Assembly (NCBI GenBank): GCA_016935715.1
Contig: JAFGQJ010000215.1
Location: 1-7,161 of the forward strand
Length of the DNA: 7,161 nt
Direction of reading: 5' to 3'
Source: Spirochaetales bacterium
Lineage (GTDB): Bacteria; Spirochaetota; Spirochaetia; SZUA-6; DRHE01
The position numbers and the translations under genes are program-made. Shown in pieces: positions 1 to 6,013 of this stretch. Numbering within the stretch: the first letter of the stretch is position 1; each line of letters begins with the position of its first letter. The notes beneath the pieces were generated by a model. That model was not told the DNA's origin. It worked only from the letters and a program-made list of their open reading frames with translations, and ran no database searches.

Positions 1-14
1 AGGGATCTGTTCAT
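1..14 (-). CDS. Start of a divergent gene, cut by the window edge
   Basis: Only the first codons (Met-Asn-Arg-Ser plus part of the next) lie in the window, so no product can be named. The call rests on a minus-strand ATG at 14-12 preceded by AAGGAG at 28-23, with 8 bases between them, which is near-ideal Shine-Dalgarno spacing. A weak possible promoter, TTGCCT (81-76), 17 bases, TAAATT (58-53), lies upstream on the minus strand. If real, this gene is transcribed away from the fused ATPase gene and shares its upstream region of about 240 bases. The alternative is a chance ATG; sequence to the left would settle it. Confidence 0.4.
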
Positions 15-116
15 CCAACCTTCTCCTTTCTCCGGTTTCTGTGTCCTGTTATAATTTAGTTAAATAGTCAGGAATAGGCAAATTCGAGCCTGACGCTCAT
101 CGATCGGGCACGGGGC

Positions 117-145
117 TTGTCTAATGAGAATATTCTCATTATAAT
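117..145 (+). promoter_or_regulatory. Sigma70-type promoter of the fused ATPase gene
   Basis: The -35 hexamer is TTGTCT (117-122) and the -10 hexamer is a perfect TATAAT (140-145), with a 17-base spacer. Transcription would begin near 152 and leave a leader of about 105 bases before the ATG at 258. The reading frame of the gene stays open upstream to a TTG at 117, but that codon is the -35 element itself. Translation from there is therefore implausible. Confidence 0.72.
122..141. promoter_or_regulatory. Perfect 20-bp palindrome, probable repressor operator
   Basis: The arms TAATGAGAAT and ATTCTCATTA are exact reverse complements with no spacer. The palindrome fills the promoter spacer and overlaps the last base of the -35 and the first two bases of the -10, the classic position for a repressor that blocks RNA polymerase. 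The core TGAGAAT/ATTCTCA resembles Fur-family sites (TGA-AT-rich-TCA), although the canonical Fur box has one central base that is absent here. ArsR/SmtB-type sites are another possible match. The regulator is not in the window, so its identity is inference; iron or metal control would suit an Fe-S ATPase. Confidence 0.62.
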
Positions 146-207
146 GCATCCATCGGACCGGTTTGCATTCCGGCTATGGGGCGACAGACGGCGCAGAAAG
201 GCGGATG

Positions 208-228
208 GCGCCCGGGAGCTGCCGGCGC
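208..228 (+). other. GC-rich hairpin in the 5' leader
   Basis: GCGCC (208-212) pairs with GGCGC (224-228), and GG (214-215) pairs with CC (222-223). C213 is bulged and GAGCTG forms the loop, giving seven GC pairs. No T tract follows, so it is not an intrinsic terminator. It ends about 15 bases before the ribosome binding site and could affect leader stability or translation. Chance formation in a GC-rich leader is possible. Confidence 0.35.
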
Positions 229-243
229 GATACATCAGCGTAC

Positions 244-257
244 AGGAGTTTGAAGGA
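244..257 (+). promoter_or_regulatory. Ribosome binding site that fixes the start at 258
   Basis: AGGAG at 244-248 lies 9 bases before the ATG at 258. A second purine run, GAAGGA (252-257), abuts the ATG. The residues that follow begin the conserved MinD N-terminus (Met-Lys-Ile-Ala-Val-Ala-Ser-Gly-Lys-Gly-Gly), so the site and the protein family agree on this start. Confidence 0.7.
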
Positions 258-2108
258 ATGAAGATAGCAGTGGCAAGCGGTAAAGGTGGAACGGGGAAAA
301 CGACCTTGGCCGTCAACCTGGCGTACTGCCTCGCTGCAGGCGGGGAAAAGGTCCGGCTGTTGGACTGCGATGTCGAAGAGCCGAATGATCACCTGTTCGT
401 AAACCCGAAGTTCAGCGAGGACATCCCCGTGAATGTCATGAAGCCGGTGCTGATCCCGGACCGGTGCACGGGATGCGGGAAATGCGGTGAGGCGTGCACC
501 TACAACGCGATCGCCGTGATCAACGGCAAGGTGCTGATCTTCAATGAGCTGTGCCACTCCTGCGGCGTGTGCTCGTACGTCTGTCCGGAGGGGGCTCTGC
601 GGGAAGAGGCTCATTCCATCGGTACGGTGCAGATCGATCTGAACGATGCGGGTGAGCAGCAACGGCCGTTCCCCTTCGTCCACGGTATTCTGAGCATTGG
701 TGAAGCCCTGGCTCCGGCGGTGGTACGTCGGGTAAAGGAATACATCGACCCCCAAGCCGTCAATATCATCGATGCTTCGCCCGGTACCAGCTGCCCGGTG
801 GTGGAAGCGGTGAACGGGTCCGATGCGGCTGTCTTGATCACCGAACCGACACCCTTCGGGTTGAACGACCTCAAACTGGCCGTCGGCCTGACACTCAAGA
901 TGGGAGTTCCCACGGGCATCGTGGTCAACCGGTCGGACGGCGAAGACCGGATCATCAGGAAATACGCCGAAAGCGTCGGGGTGCCCATAATCGGCAGGAT
1001 CCCTTTCAAGCGCGAGTACGCGGAGGCCTATTCCAGAGGGGAGATACTCGCCGTTGTTTTTCCGGAGCTCGAGAAAAGCATGATCACGCTTTTCGGCGAG
1101 ATCACCAGGCTGTGCGGCAGTGAGCTGCCCCCGGTTCCTCCGGAGGATCAGCTCGAGAGCACACCCAGGGCACCGGGAGCTCGAGGGCAGAAAAAGGCGG
1201 TGAATTTCAGGGAGATTGCCGTGATCAGCGGCAAAGGAGGAACCGGCAAGACCACCGTAGTGTCCTCTCTGGCCCGGCTGTTCGAGAACAAGGTGCTCGC
1301 GGACAACGATGTCGATGCGGCGGATCTGCATCTGCTGCTGTCGCCTTCCACCTATGAGGCGCACGATTTCATCGGCGGGAAGAGGTACAGTATCAATGAA
1401 GCGGCATGCACCGGCTGCGGCCTGTGCGCCGAAAACTGCCATTTCGAGGCGATTCTCGACGACGGTCCTGCGAACGATCTGACCGACAGGTCCTACAGGA
1501 TCGATGAACTGGCCTGCGAAGGCTGCAGTTTGTGCGAGCATGTGTGTCCCGTTGATGCGGTCGATTCCCAACAGCGGATCACCGGCAGGTGGTTCGTCTC
1601 CGAGACGCGGTACGGGCACATGGTTCATGCTCGTCTGGGGATAGCCGAAGAGAACTCCGGCAAATTGGTCACCCGGGTGCGCAGGCGGGCGTCGGAGTTG
1701 GCGCAGGAGCAGGGTTGTGACAGGATGCTCTCCGACGGTCCACCGGGAACCGGCTGTCCCGTGATCGCCTCGGTTTCAGGCGTGGATATGGTTTTGATCG
1801 TGACCGAACCCACGATTTCGGGAGTCCACGACATGGAACGAGTGCTCCAGCTGTCGGCACATTTCGGCGTTCCCGCTCTGGTGATCATCAACAAGGCGGA
1901 CCTGAACGCGGAGCAGGCTCGGAAGATCAGCCGCATGGCCGAGCAGGCGGGTTCCCGGGTAATCGGTACGATACCCTTCGATCAAAACGTGAACGAGGCG
2001 CTCATGAACGGGAAGACCGTCATCGAGCACGGAAAGGGGCCGGCCCTCGAAGCAATTCACGCTCTGTGGGATGCTCTGCGCGCGGAAGCCCTCGAGGAGA
2101 TTTCCTGA
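258..2108 (+). CDS. Fused tandem MinD/Mrp-type P-loop ATPase with four 4Fe-4S motifs
   Basis: The 616-residue protein is two COG1149-type ATPases (MinD superfamily with an inserted ferredoxin domain) joined end to end. Half 1 has Walker A GKGGTGKTT at 8-16 with the deviant lysine K9, cysteine sets C70/73/76/80 and C99/102/105/109, and D172-A-S-P-G-T followed by Cys179-Pro. Half 2, after a Pro/Gly-rich linker at about 287-317, repeats this: Walker A 325-333, C384/387/390/394, C420/423/426/430, and D493-G-P-P-G-T followed by Cys500-Pro. No signal peptide or membrane segment is seen, so it is probably cytoplasmic. Relatives are usually two neighbouring genes of about 280-300 codons and resemble Mrp/NBP35 Fe-S carriers; a role in Fe-S or metal-cofactor handling is inference. 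C80 is followed by Thr rather than the usual Pro. It has its own promoter and stands alone on the plus strand, convergent with the radical SAM gene. Confidence 0.9.
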   Translation: MKIAVASGKGGTGKTTLAVNLAYCLAAGGEKVRLLDCDVEEPNDHLFVNPKFSEDIPVNVMKPVLIPDRCTGCGKCGEACTYNAIAVINGKVLIFNELCHSCGVCSYVCPEGALREEAHSIGTVQIDLNDAGEQQRPFPFVHGILSIGEALAPAVVRRVKEYIDPQAVNIIDASPGTSCPVVEAVNGSDAAVLITEPTPFGLNDLKLAVGLTLKMGVPTGIVVNRSDGEDRIIRKYAESVGVPIIGRIPFKREYAEAYSRGEILAVVFPELEKSMITLFGEITRLCGSELPPVPPEDQLESTPRAPGARGQKKAVNFREIAVISGKGGTGKTTVVSSLARLFENKVLADNDVDAADLHLLLSPSTYEAHDFIGGKRYSINEAACTGCGLCAENCHFEAILDDGPANDLTDRSYRIDELACEGCSLCEHVCPVDAVDSQQRITGRWFVSETRYGHMVHARLGIAEENSGKLVTRVRRRASELAQEQGCDRMLSDGPPGTGCPVIASVSGVDMVLIVTEPTISGVHDMERVLQLSAHFGVPALVIINKADLNAEQARKISRMAEQAGSRVIGTIPFDQNVNEALMNGKTVIEHGKGPALEAIHALWDALRAEALEEIS

Positions 2109-2198
2109 GGGGAGACCGGTCTGCACCGGGCCGCTGCAGTCATTCTGAAGATGGCTTTCTCCAAGCCGGTACGGCCCGGATTGGGCATAGAGGCGTAA

Positions 2199-3158
2199 CT
2201 ATCCGTGCGCTTCATCTCCCCTTTTTGCAAACCTTCTCACGTAGAATCTCTGTCCCTCGTATTCGGTTTCGATGAGACGACCCTGTTTGATCAGCTCCTG
2301 CACGACCTTCCAGCCGGAACCCGATTTTTGTATCAACTCTTTCACGGCCTCCTCCCTCATGGGATGGACGGCCGTAGTGCTCAGAAGATTTTCTTCCACG
2401 TTTCCCGAGGAGGCGAAGGCATCACCTTCGTAGCCGATCAGGTATTCCACCGGCTTCACGTGACTGCTCAGGATCTGATACGCACGGTTTACGACTTCCT
2501 CCTCCGGGGGATGCACGCTCTTTTCCGCCGGCGGCCTGATCGGTATGGACAGATAAGCCCTGGCGGGCTTCAGCCGAGCCAGAAAGCGGGCAACCTCTTC
2601 GAGGTTCTGGTCTCCGTCGTTCACGTTTTTCACCAGCATCGTTTCCGTGACCAGCTCCCCCCCGTAGATCTTCCTGAACTGGAGAATGCCGTCGAGAATC
2701 GAATCCAGCCGAAGGTCCCTTCGGGGCCGATTTGTTTTTCGCCAGATTTTTTCGATGACCGAGTCGACCTTGAGGGAAACCCAATCAGCATTCATCAATT
2801 CCGCCCTGACATCTTCGCGCCAGATGAGGGACGCATTGGTGATCACCGCTGTCTTGATGCTCAAGGGCTGCAACATCTCGAGGCAGCGTCCCAGATTTGC
2901 GTCCAGGGTGGGTTCTCCATCGGGGACGAAGGAAAGATAATCGATCGCTTCCCCCGCCTGCCGTACACTCTTCACTTTCGCGCTGACTTCCTCCAGGATC
3001 CTCTCAGGCTTGTAGAAGACCTGGCGTTCCGTCTGCATATTCAGAGTTCGGCCAACCTGGCAGTACACACAGGAATAGCTGCACACTTTGGGCGGGATAT
3101 TGTTGATTCCCAAGCTGCGGCCCAAACGTCTAGACGGTACCGGACCAAAAGCAATCAT
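2199..3158 (-). CDS. Radical SAM protein, COG0731 type
   Basis: The 319-residue protein begins with a short conserved lead (FGPVPSRRLGRSLGIN, 4-19) followed by C26-x3-C30-x2-C33, the 4Fe-4S site that splits S-adenosylmethionine. The F-V-P-D-G-E-P-T-L stretch at 77-85 is the family's SAM-binding GE-type motif. Residues of about 266-312 look like a small winged-helix-like tail. The length is usual for the family, which is related to the wyosine-synthesis radical SAM enzymes but whose bacterial members mostly lack a proven substrate, so no reaction is claimed. The start is supported by GGGAGG (3170-3165), 6 bases before the ATG. The COG3199-type gene ends 33 bases upstream on the same strand, suggesting co-transcription. 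The gene converges with the ATPase gene, with a 90-base gap and no clear terminator between them. Confidence 0.88.
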   Translation of the reverse strand: MIAFGPVPSRRLGRSLGINNIPPKVCSYSCVYCQVGRTLNMQTERQVFYKPERILEEVSAKVKSVRQAGEAIDYLSFVPDGEPTLDANLGRCLEMLQPLSIKTAVITNASLIWREDVRAELMNADWVSLKVDSVIEKIWRKTNRPRRDLRLDSILDGILQFRKIYGGELVTETMLVKNVNDGDQNLEEVARFLARLKPARAYLSIPIRPPAEKSVHPPEEEVVNRAYQILSSHVKPVEYLIGYEGDAFASSGNVEENLLSTTAVHPMREEAVKELIQKSGSGWKVVQELIKQGRLIETEYEGQRFYVRRFAKRGDEAHG

Positions 3159-3191
3159 CTCTTTCCTCCCGCATAAAATTAGTAGTAATAC

Positions 3192-4298
3192 TCAACCGAG
3201 GACCTCCATTTTCAAAAACTCATTGTCTCCCACGACTACCTCCCTGTATCCCGCCAGTGCCTGATCCAAAGCCGCATCGCCCGTATCGACCCTCAAAGCC
3301 TGGAGCCCGTTGAGCTTGTCATGGGTTCCTACAACAATGATGTTCTCCGTACCGACCCGCTTGATCACTTCCGGGGTGAACTGCTTGTTCCCGCGGCCGA
3401 ATACAAACCCGTTGCCTCCTATCGGGGTAACGATGATCGTGCTCTCTTTGTATTTCGCGATCAGGGAAAGGATGCCCTCTTCGTTGATATCGGAGCCGAC
3501 CAGCTCGCCGTTTGCCACGGCATCCACTCCCAACAGCGTCTTTGTCAGCCCCAGCGCATCGGTGATGGCTTTCACGGTGGTTCCCGGACCGAGAAGGTGT
3601 AACGCGTCCCTGTCCATGTGCCGGATGATGTAGGAGGCTATCCGCTGTTTGACCTCCGAAGCGGACACGCTGATATTCGAACGCTCCTTGCCACGCTGCA
3701 GATAATCCCTGACCGCAGGCACGAGAAGATAACCGTACAACCTCGACGCCAGCTCGTTATCCCTGAAAGCTTCTTCATCGATATCCAGAACTTCTTCCGC
3801 TACCGTAGGTGCCCCTTCGAGGAATGCATCCACCATCCTGGCTGCTGCCCTGCAATTCAGGGCAAATACGGCACTGAATACCTTCACCCCCGCAGGTACG
3901 GCAACCACGGGTTTGTTCAGACCGATTGCGTCATAGATATCCCTTGCCGTGCCGTCACCGCCGACAAAGATCAGCAGCTCGATCTCCTGCTTCAACATCT
4001 CATTGGCGATTTTTTTGGTGTCTTCCGCCGTACTCTTCGTCCCCACATCGCCGACGACCGTACAGTGGATGTCGATATCACGCGTATGCTCTTCCCCCAT
4101 CGGACCTGCGGCCGCGAACAGCCGAATTCGTTCTTTGTCCCTGAGATGGTTGAGCAGTTCTCTTGTTCTCACCGGAGTTACCGGTCGGGCGCCCAGGGCC
4201 AAGGCCTTTTCATATGCGGCCCCATCGGTACCCTTCAGGCCGACGCTGCCGCCCATGCCTGCGATGGGATTCACGATCAGACCTATCTTTTTTTTCAT
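3192..4298 (-). CDS. ATP-NAD kinase family protein, COG3199 type
   Basis: The 368-residue protein has the N-terminal V-N-P-I-A-G-M-G-G loop (9-17) and the kinase signature V-G-G-D-G-T-A-R-D (112-120). The latter is the NAD kinase/diacylglycerol kinase nucleotide-binding motif. The length and the additional T-P-I-G-G-N-G-F-V-F-G-R-G-N segment near 310-323 fit the COG3199/AcoX-like branch rather than housekeeping NAD kinase, which is shorter. The physiological substrate of this branch is not established, so phosphorylation of NAD is a family-level guess. GGGAGG (4309-4304) sits 5 bases before the ATG. The same frame stays open back to 4766, but that part overlaps the small gene upstream out of frame and has no family similarity. 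It probably lies in an operon between the DUF6788-like and radical SAM genes. Confidence 0.86.
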   Translation of the reverse strand: MKKKIGLIVNPIAGMGGSVGLKGTDGAAYEKALALGARPVTPVRTRELLNHLRDKERIRLFAAAGPMGEEHTRDIDIHCTVVGDVGTKSTAEDTKKIANEMLKQEIELLIFVGGDGTARDIYDAIGLNKPVVAVPAGVKVFSAVFALNCRAAARMVDAFLEGAPTVAEEVLDIDEEAFRDNELASRLYGYLLVPAVRDYLQRGKERSNISVSASEVKQRIASYIIRHMDRDALHLLGPGTTVKAITDALGLTKTLLGVDAVANGELVGSDINEEGILSLIAKYKESTIIVTPIGGNGFVFGRGNKQFTPEVIKRVGTENIIVVGTHDKLNGLQALRVDTGDAALDQALAGYREVVVGDNEFLKMEVLG

Positions 4299-4348
4299 TC
4301 GTACCTCCCTGCAAACGGATGTTCGCCGTTCTAGACCCGGAACCGGAG

Positions 4349-4654
4349 CTATTTTTGCCGCTCGATCACCTGAATGGTGAGTTTCTTCATTTTTTCGATG
4401 ACGCTCTCCATCTTTTTGAAGTTTTCGATGTACCGGGAACACAGCCGGGCCTGTTTTTCCGACAGGGAACGGGTGACCGTCTTTCCGTTTTCCTTTCTCG
4501 TCCAGATGTGATACGGTCCGTGCTGCATCTGCTCGCTTTCTTTGCAGCCGCAGTTTGGTTTTCCGCATTTGCGGTACACGGACATCACGGTACCGTTGCA
4601 GACAGGGCCGATGTGGGCGAGCTGTTTTCGAAGCTCGCCGTATCGGTTCAGCAT
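4349..4654 (-). CDS. Small DUF6788-like protein with a Cys cluster
   Basis: This is a 101-residue protein with the pattern leader helix, then I-G-P-V-C-N-G-T-V, then C-G-K-P-N-C-G-C (C30, C35, C37), then a G-P-Y-H-I-W-T-R-K-E-N-G-K-T-V-T-R strand pair and a helical tail rich in Lys and Glu. I recognise this as the DUF6788 type, of unknown function and often reported beside transposase genes. No transposase is present here. The start at 4654 (Met-Leu-Asn-Arg-Tyr) matches where relatives begin and has AGGG just upstream, although the spacing is short. An in-frame ATG at 4729 would add 25 residues, but it has no ribosome binding site and lies almost on the predicted transcription start. The Cys cluster may bind zinc; this is inference. 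The COG3199-type gene starts 50 bases downstream. Confidence 0.68.
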   Translation of the reverse strand: MLNRYGELRKQLAHIGPVCNGTVMSVYRKCGKPNCGCKESEQMQHGPYHIWTRKENGKTVTRSLSEKQARLCSRYIENFKKMESVIEKMKKLTIQVIERQK

Positions 4655-4729
4655 GTCTCCCTGTTCCAGGCCTCCGGCAGGTTTGTTCCCGTGCAGCTGG
4701 CCGTGTTGTGCCGACTCTCCCGACTTCAT

Positions 4730-4752
4730 CTTTAAGTAGAATAAGCTTAAAG
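4730..4752. repeat. Inverted repeat flanking the -10 element
   Basis: CTTTAAG (4730-4736) and CTTAAAG (4746-4752) are exact inverted copies, 7 bp each, 9 bases apart. They bracket the TATTCT -10 hexamer of the minus-strand promoter. The position suits an operator, but the arms are short and AT-rich, so chance is possible. Confidence 0.35.
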
Positions 4753-4766
4753 ACAGGAAAAGTCAA
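4738..4766 (-). promoter_or_regulatory. Promoter for the DUF6788 / COG3199 / radical SAM genes
   Basis: On the minus strand TTGACT (4766-4761) is followed by a 17-base spacer and TATTCT (4743-4738). That is 5/6 and 4/6 matches to the sigma70 consensus with ideal spacing. Transcription would start near 4731, giving a leader of about 77 bases to the ATG at 4654. The -35 element contains the TGA stop of the truncated gamma-subunit frame (4765-4763). The downstream genes therefore do not depend on the broken operon for expression. Confidence 0.6.
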
Positions 4767-5050
4767 GACGGATTCGGGGTTTCTACAGCCCCCTGTCGGT
4801 CTGCGGGCCGATTGCGGTCACAGCGGACAGACGTTGCAGACCGCATATCCACTGCCTCGAGATTGACGTCGACGTACTGCTTCCTCTTGATCGACAGGGG
4901 AATGATCTGCTTCAGGGTCTCGATACTGAGCACTCCGGATACGTGCATATACACCGCCAGGACGATCATGTTGGCCGCTGCGGTGAACCCGAGTTCCTTG
5001 GCCATGTCCGCGGCGGGAACGTACAGAGCCTTCACGTCCCTGCGCTCGAC
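4763..5050 (-). pseudogene. C-terminal remnant of 2-oxoacid:ferredoxin oxidoreductase gamma subunit
   Basis: The frame reads Val-Glu-Arg-Arg-Asp-Val-Lys-Ala-Leu-Tyr-Val-Pro-Ala-Ala-Asp, then an L-G-F-T-A-A-A-N-M-I-V-L segment and V-S-G-V-L-S-I-E-T-L. This is the typical end of the gamma subunit of the PorG/VorC/KorC kind, which binds near the ferredoxin subunit. About 70 residues match that pattern. The N-terminal domain, which normally carries the G-x-G-G-Q-G motif, is absent. The frame abuts the beta fragment in a different frame near 5048. The last 25 or so residues are Arg-rich, unlike the family, and may be a further breakpoint or drift. There is no start codon of its own with a ribosome binding site. 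It is non-functional unless the gap is an assembly error. Confidence 0.7.
4797..4843. repeat. 8-bp inverted repeat at the end of the gamma remnant
   Basis: CGGTCTGC (4797-4804) and GCAGACCG (4836-4843) are exact inverted copies with 31 bases between them. They lie just after the last gamma-like residues. No T tract follows on either strand, so a terminator is not supported. It could be a relic of a deletion endpoint or chance. Confidence 0.25.
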
Positions 5051-5516
5051 CCTGCGGGGTGGTGGCGGTCTTCTGCTTGAGAATCGTTGTCGGGGCCATC
5101 TGGCCGCCGGTCATCCCGTAGATGGCATTGTTGATGAAGAACACCGAGATGTTCTCGCCCCGGTTGGCCGCGTGGATGATCTCGGCGGTGCCGATTCCGG
5201 CCAGGTCCCCGTCTCCCTGGTAGCAGATGACGATGGCATCCTCCAGGCTGCGGCGGATGGCCGTGGCCACGGCCGGGGCCCGCCCGTGGGCGCATTGGAT
5301 GTTGCCGGTGTCGAAGTAGTAGTAGGCGAAAACGCTGCAGCCCACGGGGGAGCAGAGGATCGTCCGGTCCTGGATCCCCAGCTCGCTGATCAGCTCGGCC
5401 AGCAGCTTGTGTGCCGCGCCGTGCGCGCATCCCGGGCAGTAGTGGGTGACTTTCTGCCCCGGGCTCTTGCGTTCGAAGGTATCGTAGAAAGCTGCGGGCT
5501 TCTTGTATTTAATCAT
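5046..5516 (-). pseudogene. 2-oxoacid:ferredoxin oxidoreductase beta subunit (TPP-binding), 3'-truncated
   Basis: The first 157 residues are a well-preserved beta subunit. They carry Y-C27-P-G-C30-A-H-G and C55, and the thiamine-diphosphate/Mg motif G-D-G-D (101-104) with N130-A-I-Y-G-M-T-G-G-Q. They end at T-T-P-Q-G-R. Full-length relatives run about 240-260 residues, so roughly the last third is gone. After Arg157 (5046-5048) the frame is unlike the family, while the neighbouring frame reads as gamma C-terminus. The beta frame continues as nonsense to a stop at 4818. The start has GGGAGG 6 bases before the ATG at 5516 and overlaps the alpha stop (ATGATTAA), the coupling expected of an intact operon. 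The enzyme would oxidise a 2-oxoacid to acyl-CoA and reduce ferredoxin. Confidence 0.8.
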
Positions 5517-5809
5517 GATGATCCTCCCGCACACGCTCGACCAGCTCCGCGGCGGTGGGCACCGCCCCGCCGTACCAGTTGTACCTGGCAACCGCCGCCG
5601 CCCCTTTGACCGCCAGCTCCACGTCCTCCGCCATCTGGCCGTTGTTCATCTCCACCACGGCCAGCCTGCGGTCCCCCCCCGGCCAGCCGGGCGTATTTCT
5701 CCTGGAGCTTGACGTTGTGAGCTCCCATGGAGGCGGTGTTCATGAAGATCGAGGTGATCAGGTTTCCCCGGCTCTCCCTGTCCCCGTACAGGGCCCAACC
5801 TTTGCGCTT
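5509..5809 (-). pseudogene. Two fragments of 2-oxoacid:ferredoxin oxidoreductase alpha subunit (VorB-like)
   Basis: Fragment one (about 5809-5681) reads K-G-W-A-L-Y-G-D-R-E-S-R-G-N-L-I-T-S-I-F-M and then K-L-Q-E-K-Y-A-R-L-A. This resembles the region after the TPP-contacting domains of VorB-type alpha subunits. Fragment two, in another frame (5673-5509), reads D-R-R-L-A-V-V-E-M-N-N-G-Q-M-A-E-D-V and ends G-G-A-V-P-T-A-A-E-L-V-E-R-V-R, the family C-terminus. Between them some 60-70 residues normally present are missing. The N-terminal 200 or so residues are also missing. The junction falls at a run of eight C on the plus strand (5673-5680). The stop TAA (5511-5509) overlaps the beta start. Codons within both fragments look unbroken. 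Confidence 0.7.
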
Positions 5810-5898
5810 GCCATGCCTGACGCTCGTGGGCAGGCGGAGACGCAGAGGCGGCACCCCTTGCACTCGTCCGCCGCGATTACCGCATAGTTCTCAGACAT
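5758..5898 (-). pseudogene. Ferredoxin-type delta subunit remnant fused to out-of-frame alpha sequence
   Basis: The frame starts Met-Ser-Glu-Asn-Tyr-Ala-Val-Ile and has one ferredoxin motif, C13-x2-C16-x2-C19-x3-C23-Pro, as in the small delta subunit that feeds electrons out of 2-oxoacid:ferredoxin oxidoreductases. Delta subunits normally have about 65-105 residues and a second cysteine set, which is absent. After about residue 26 (near 5821) the DNA changes to alpha-subunit sequence in another frame, and this frame stops at 5758 after 46 codons. The start at 5898 has AGGA 6 bases upstream; an in-frame ATG at 5904 is too close to it. The 115 bases upstream to the phosphoesterase stop hold no convincing promoter or terminator. 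Confidence 0.66.
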
Positions 5899-6013
5899 AA
5901 GCATTCCTGTTTTTCATGTTTATAAGTTTGTTGAGCCGTTGGTTCGGAGTTGTCGGTGCGCCGGTCGAAGGACGGCTTCTGCGCCGCAGGTCGGACCCTG
6001 ATCCTCCCGCTGC

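Noticed and set aside
117..257. Extension of the fused ATPase gene upstream to a TTG at 117
   Set aside because: The TTG is the -35 hexamer, the extra 47 residues have no MinD similarity, and a good ribosome binding site precedes the ATG at 258.
174..1628. Long minus-strand open frame of 484 codons opposite the ATPase gene
   Set aside because: It is an antisense shadow of GC-rich coding sequence, with no recognisable domain; the plus strand has clear catalytic and cysteine motifs throughout.
2126..2179. Inverted repeat CCGGGCC / GGCCCGG between the convergent genes as a bidirectional terminator
   Set aside because: The loop is about 40 bases and no T tract follows on either strand.
2205..3176. 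Plus-strand open frame of 323 codons over the radical SAM gene
   Set aside because: The minus strand has the CxxxCxxC motif and a ribosome binding site; the plus frame shows no family pattern.
4299..4766. N-terminal extension of the COG3199-type protein
   Set aside because: The extension overlaps the DUF6788-like gene out of frame, is Arg-rich without a family match, and GGGAGG precedes the ATG at 4298.
5672..5683. Explaining the alpha break as a simple one-base slip in the C8 run
   Set aside because: A slip would restore the frame but not the 60-70 residues that the family has between the two fragments, so sequence is missing as well.
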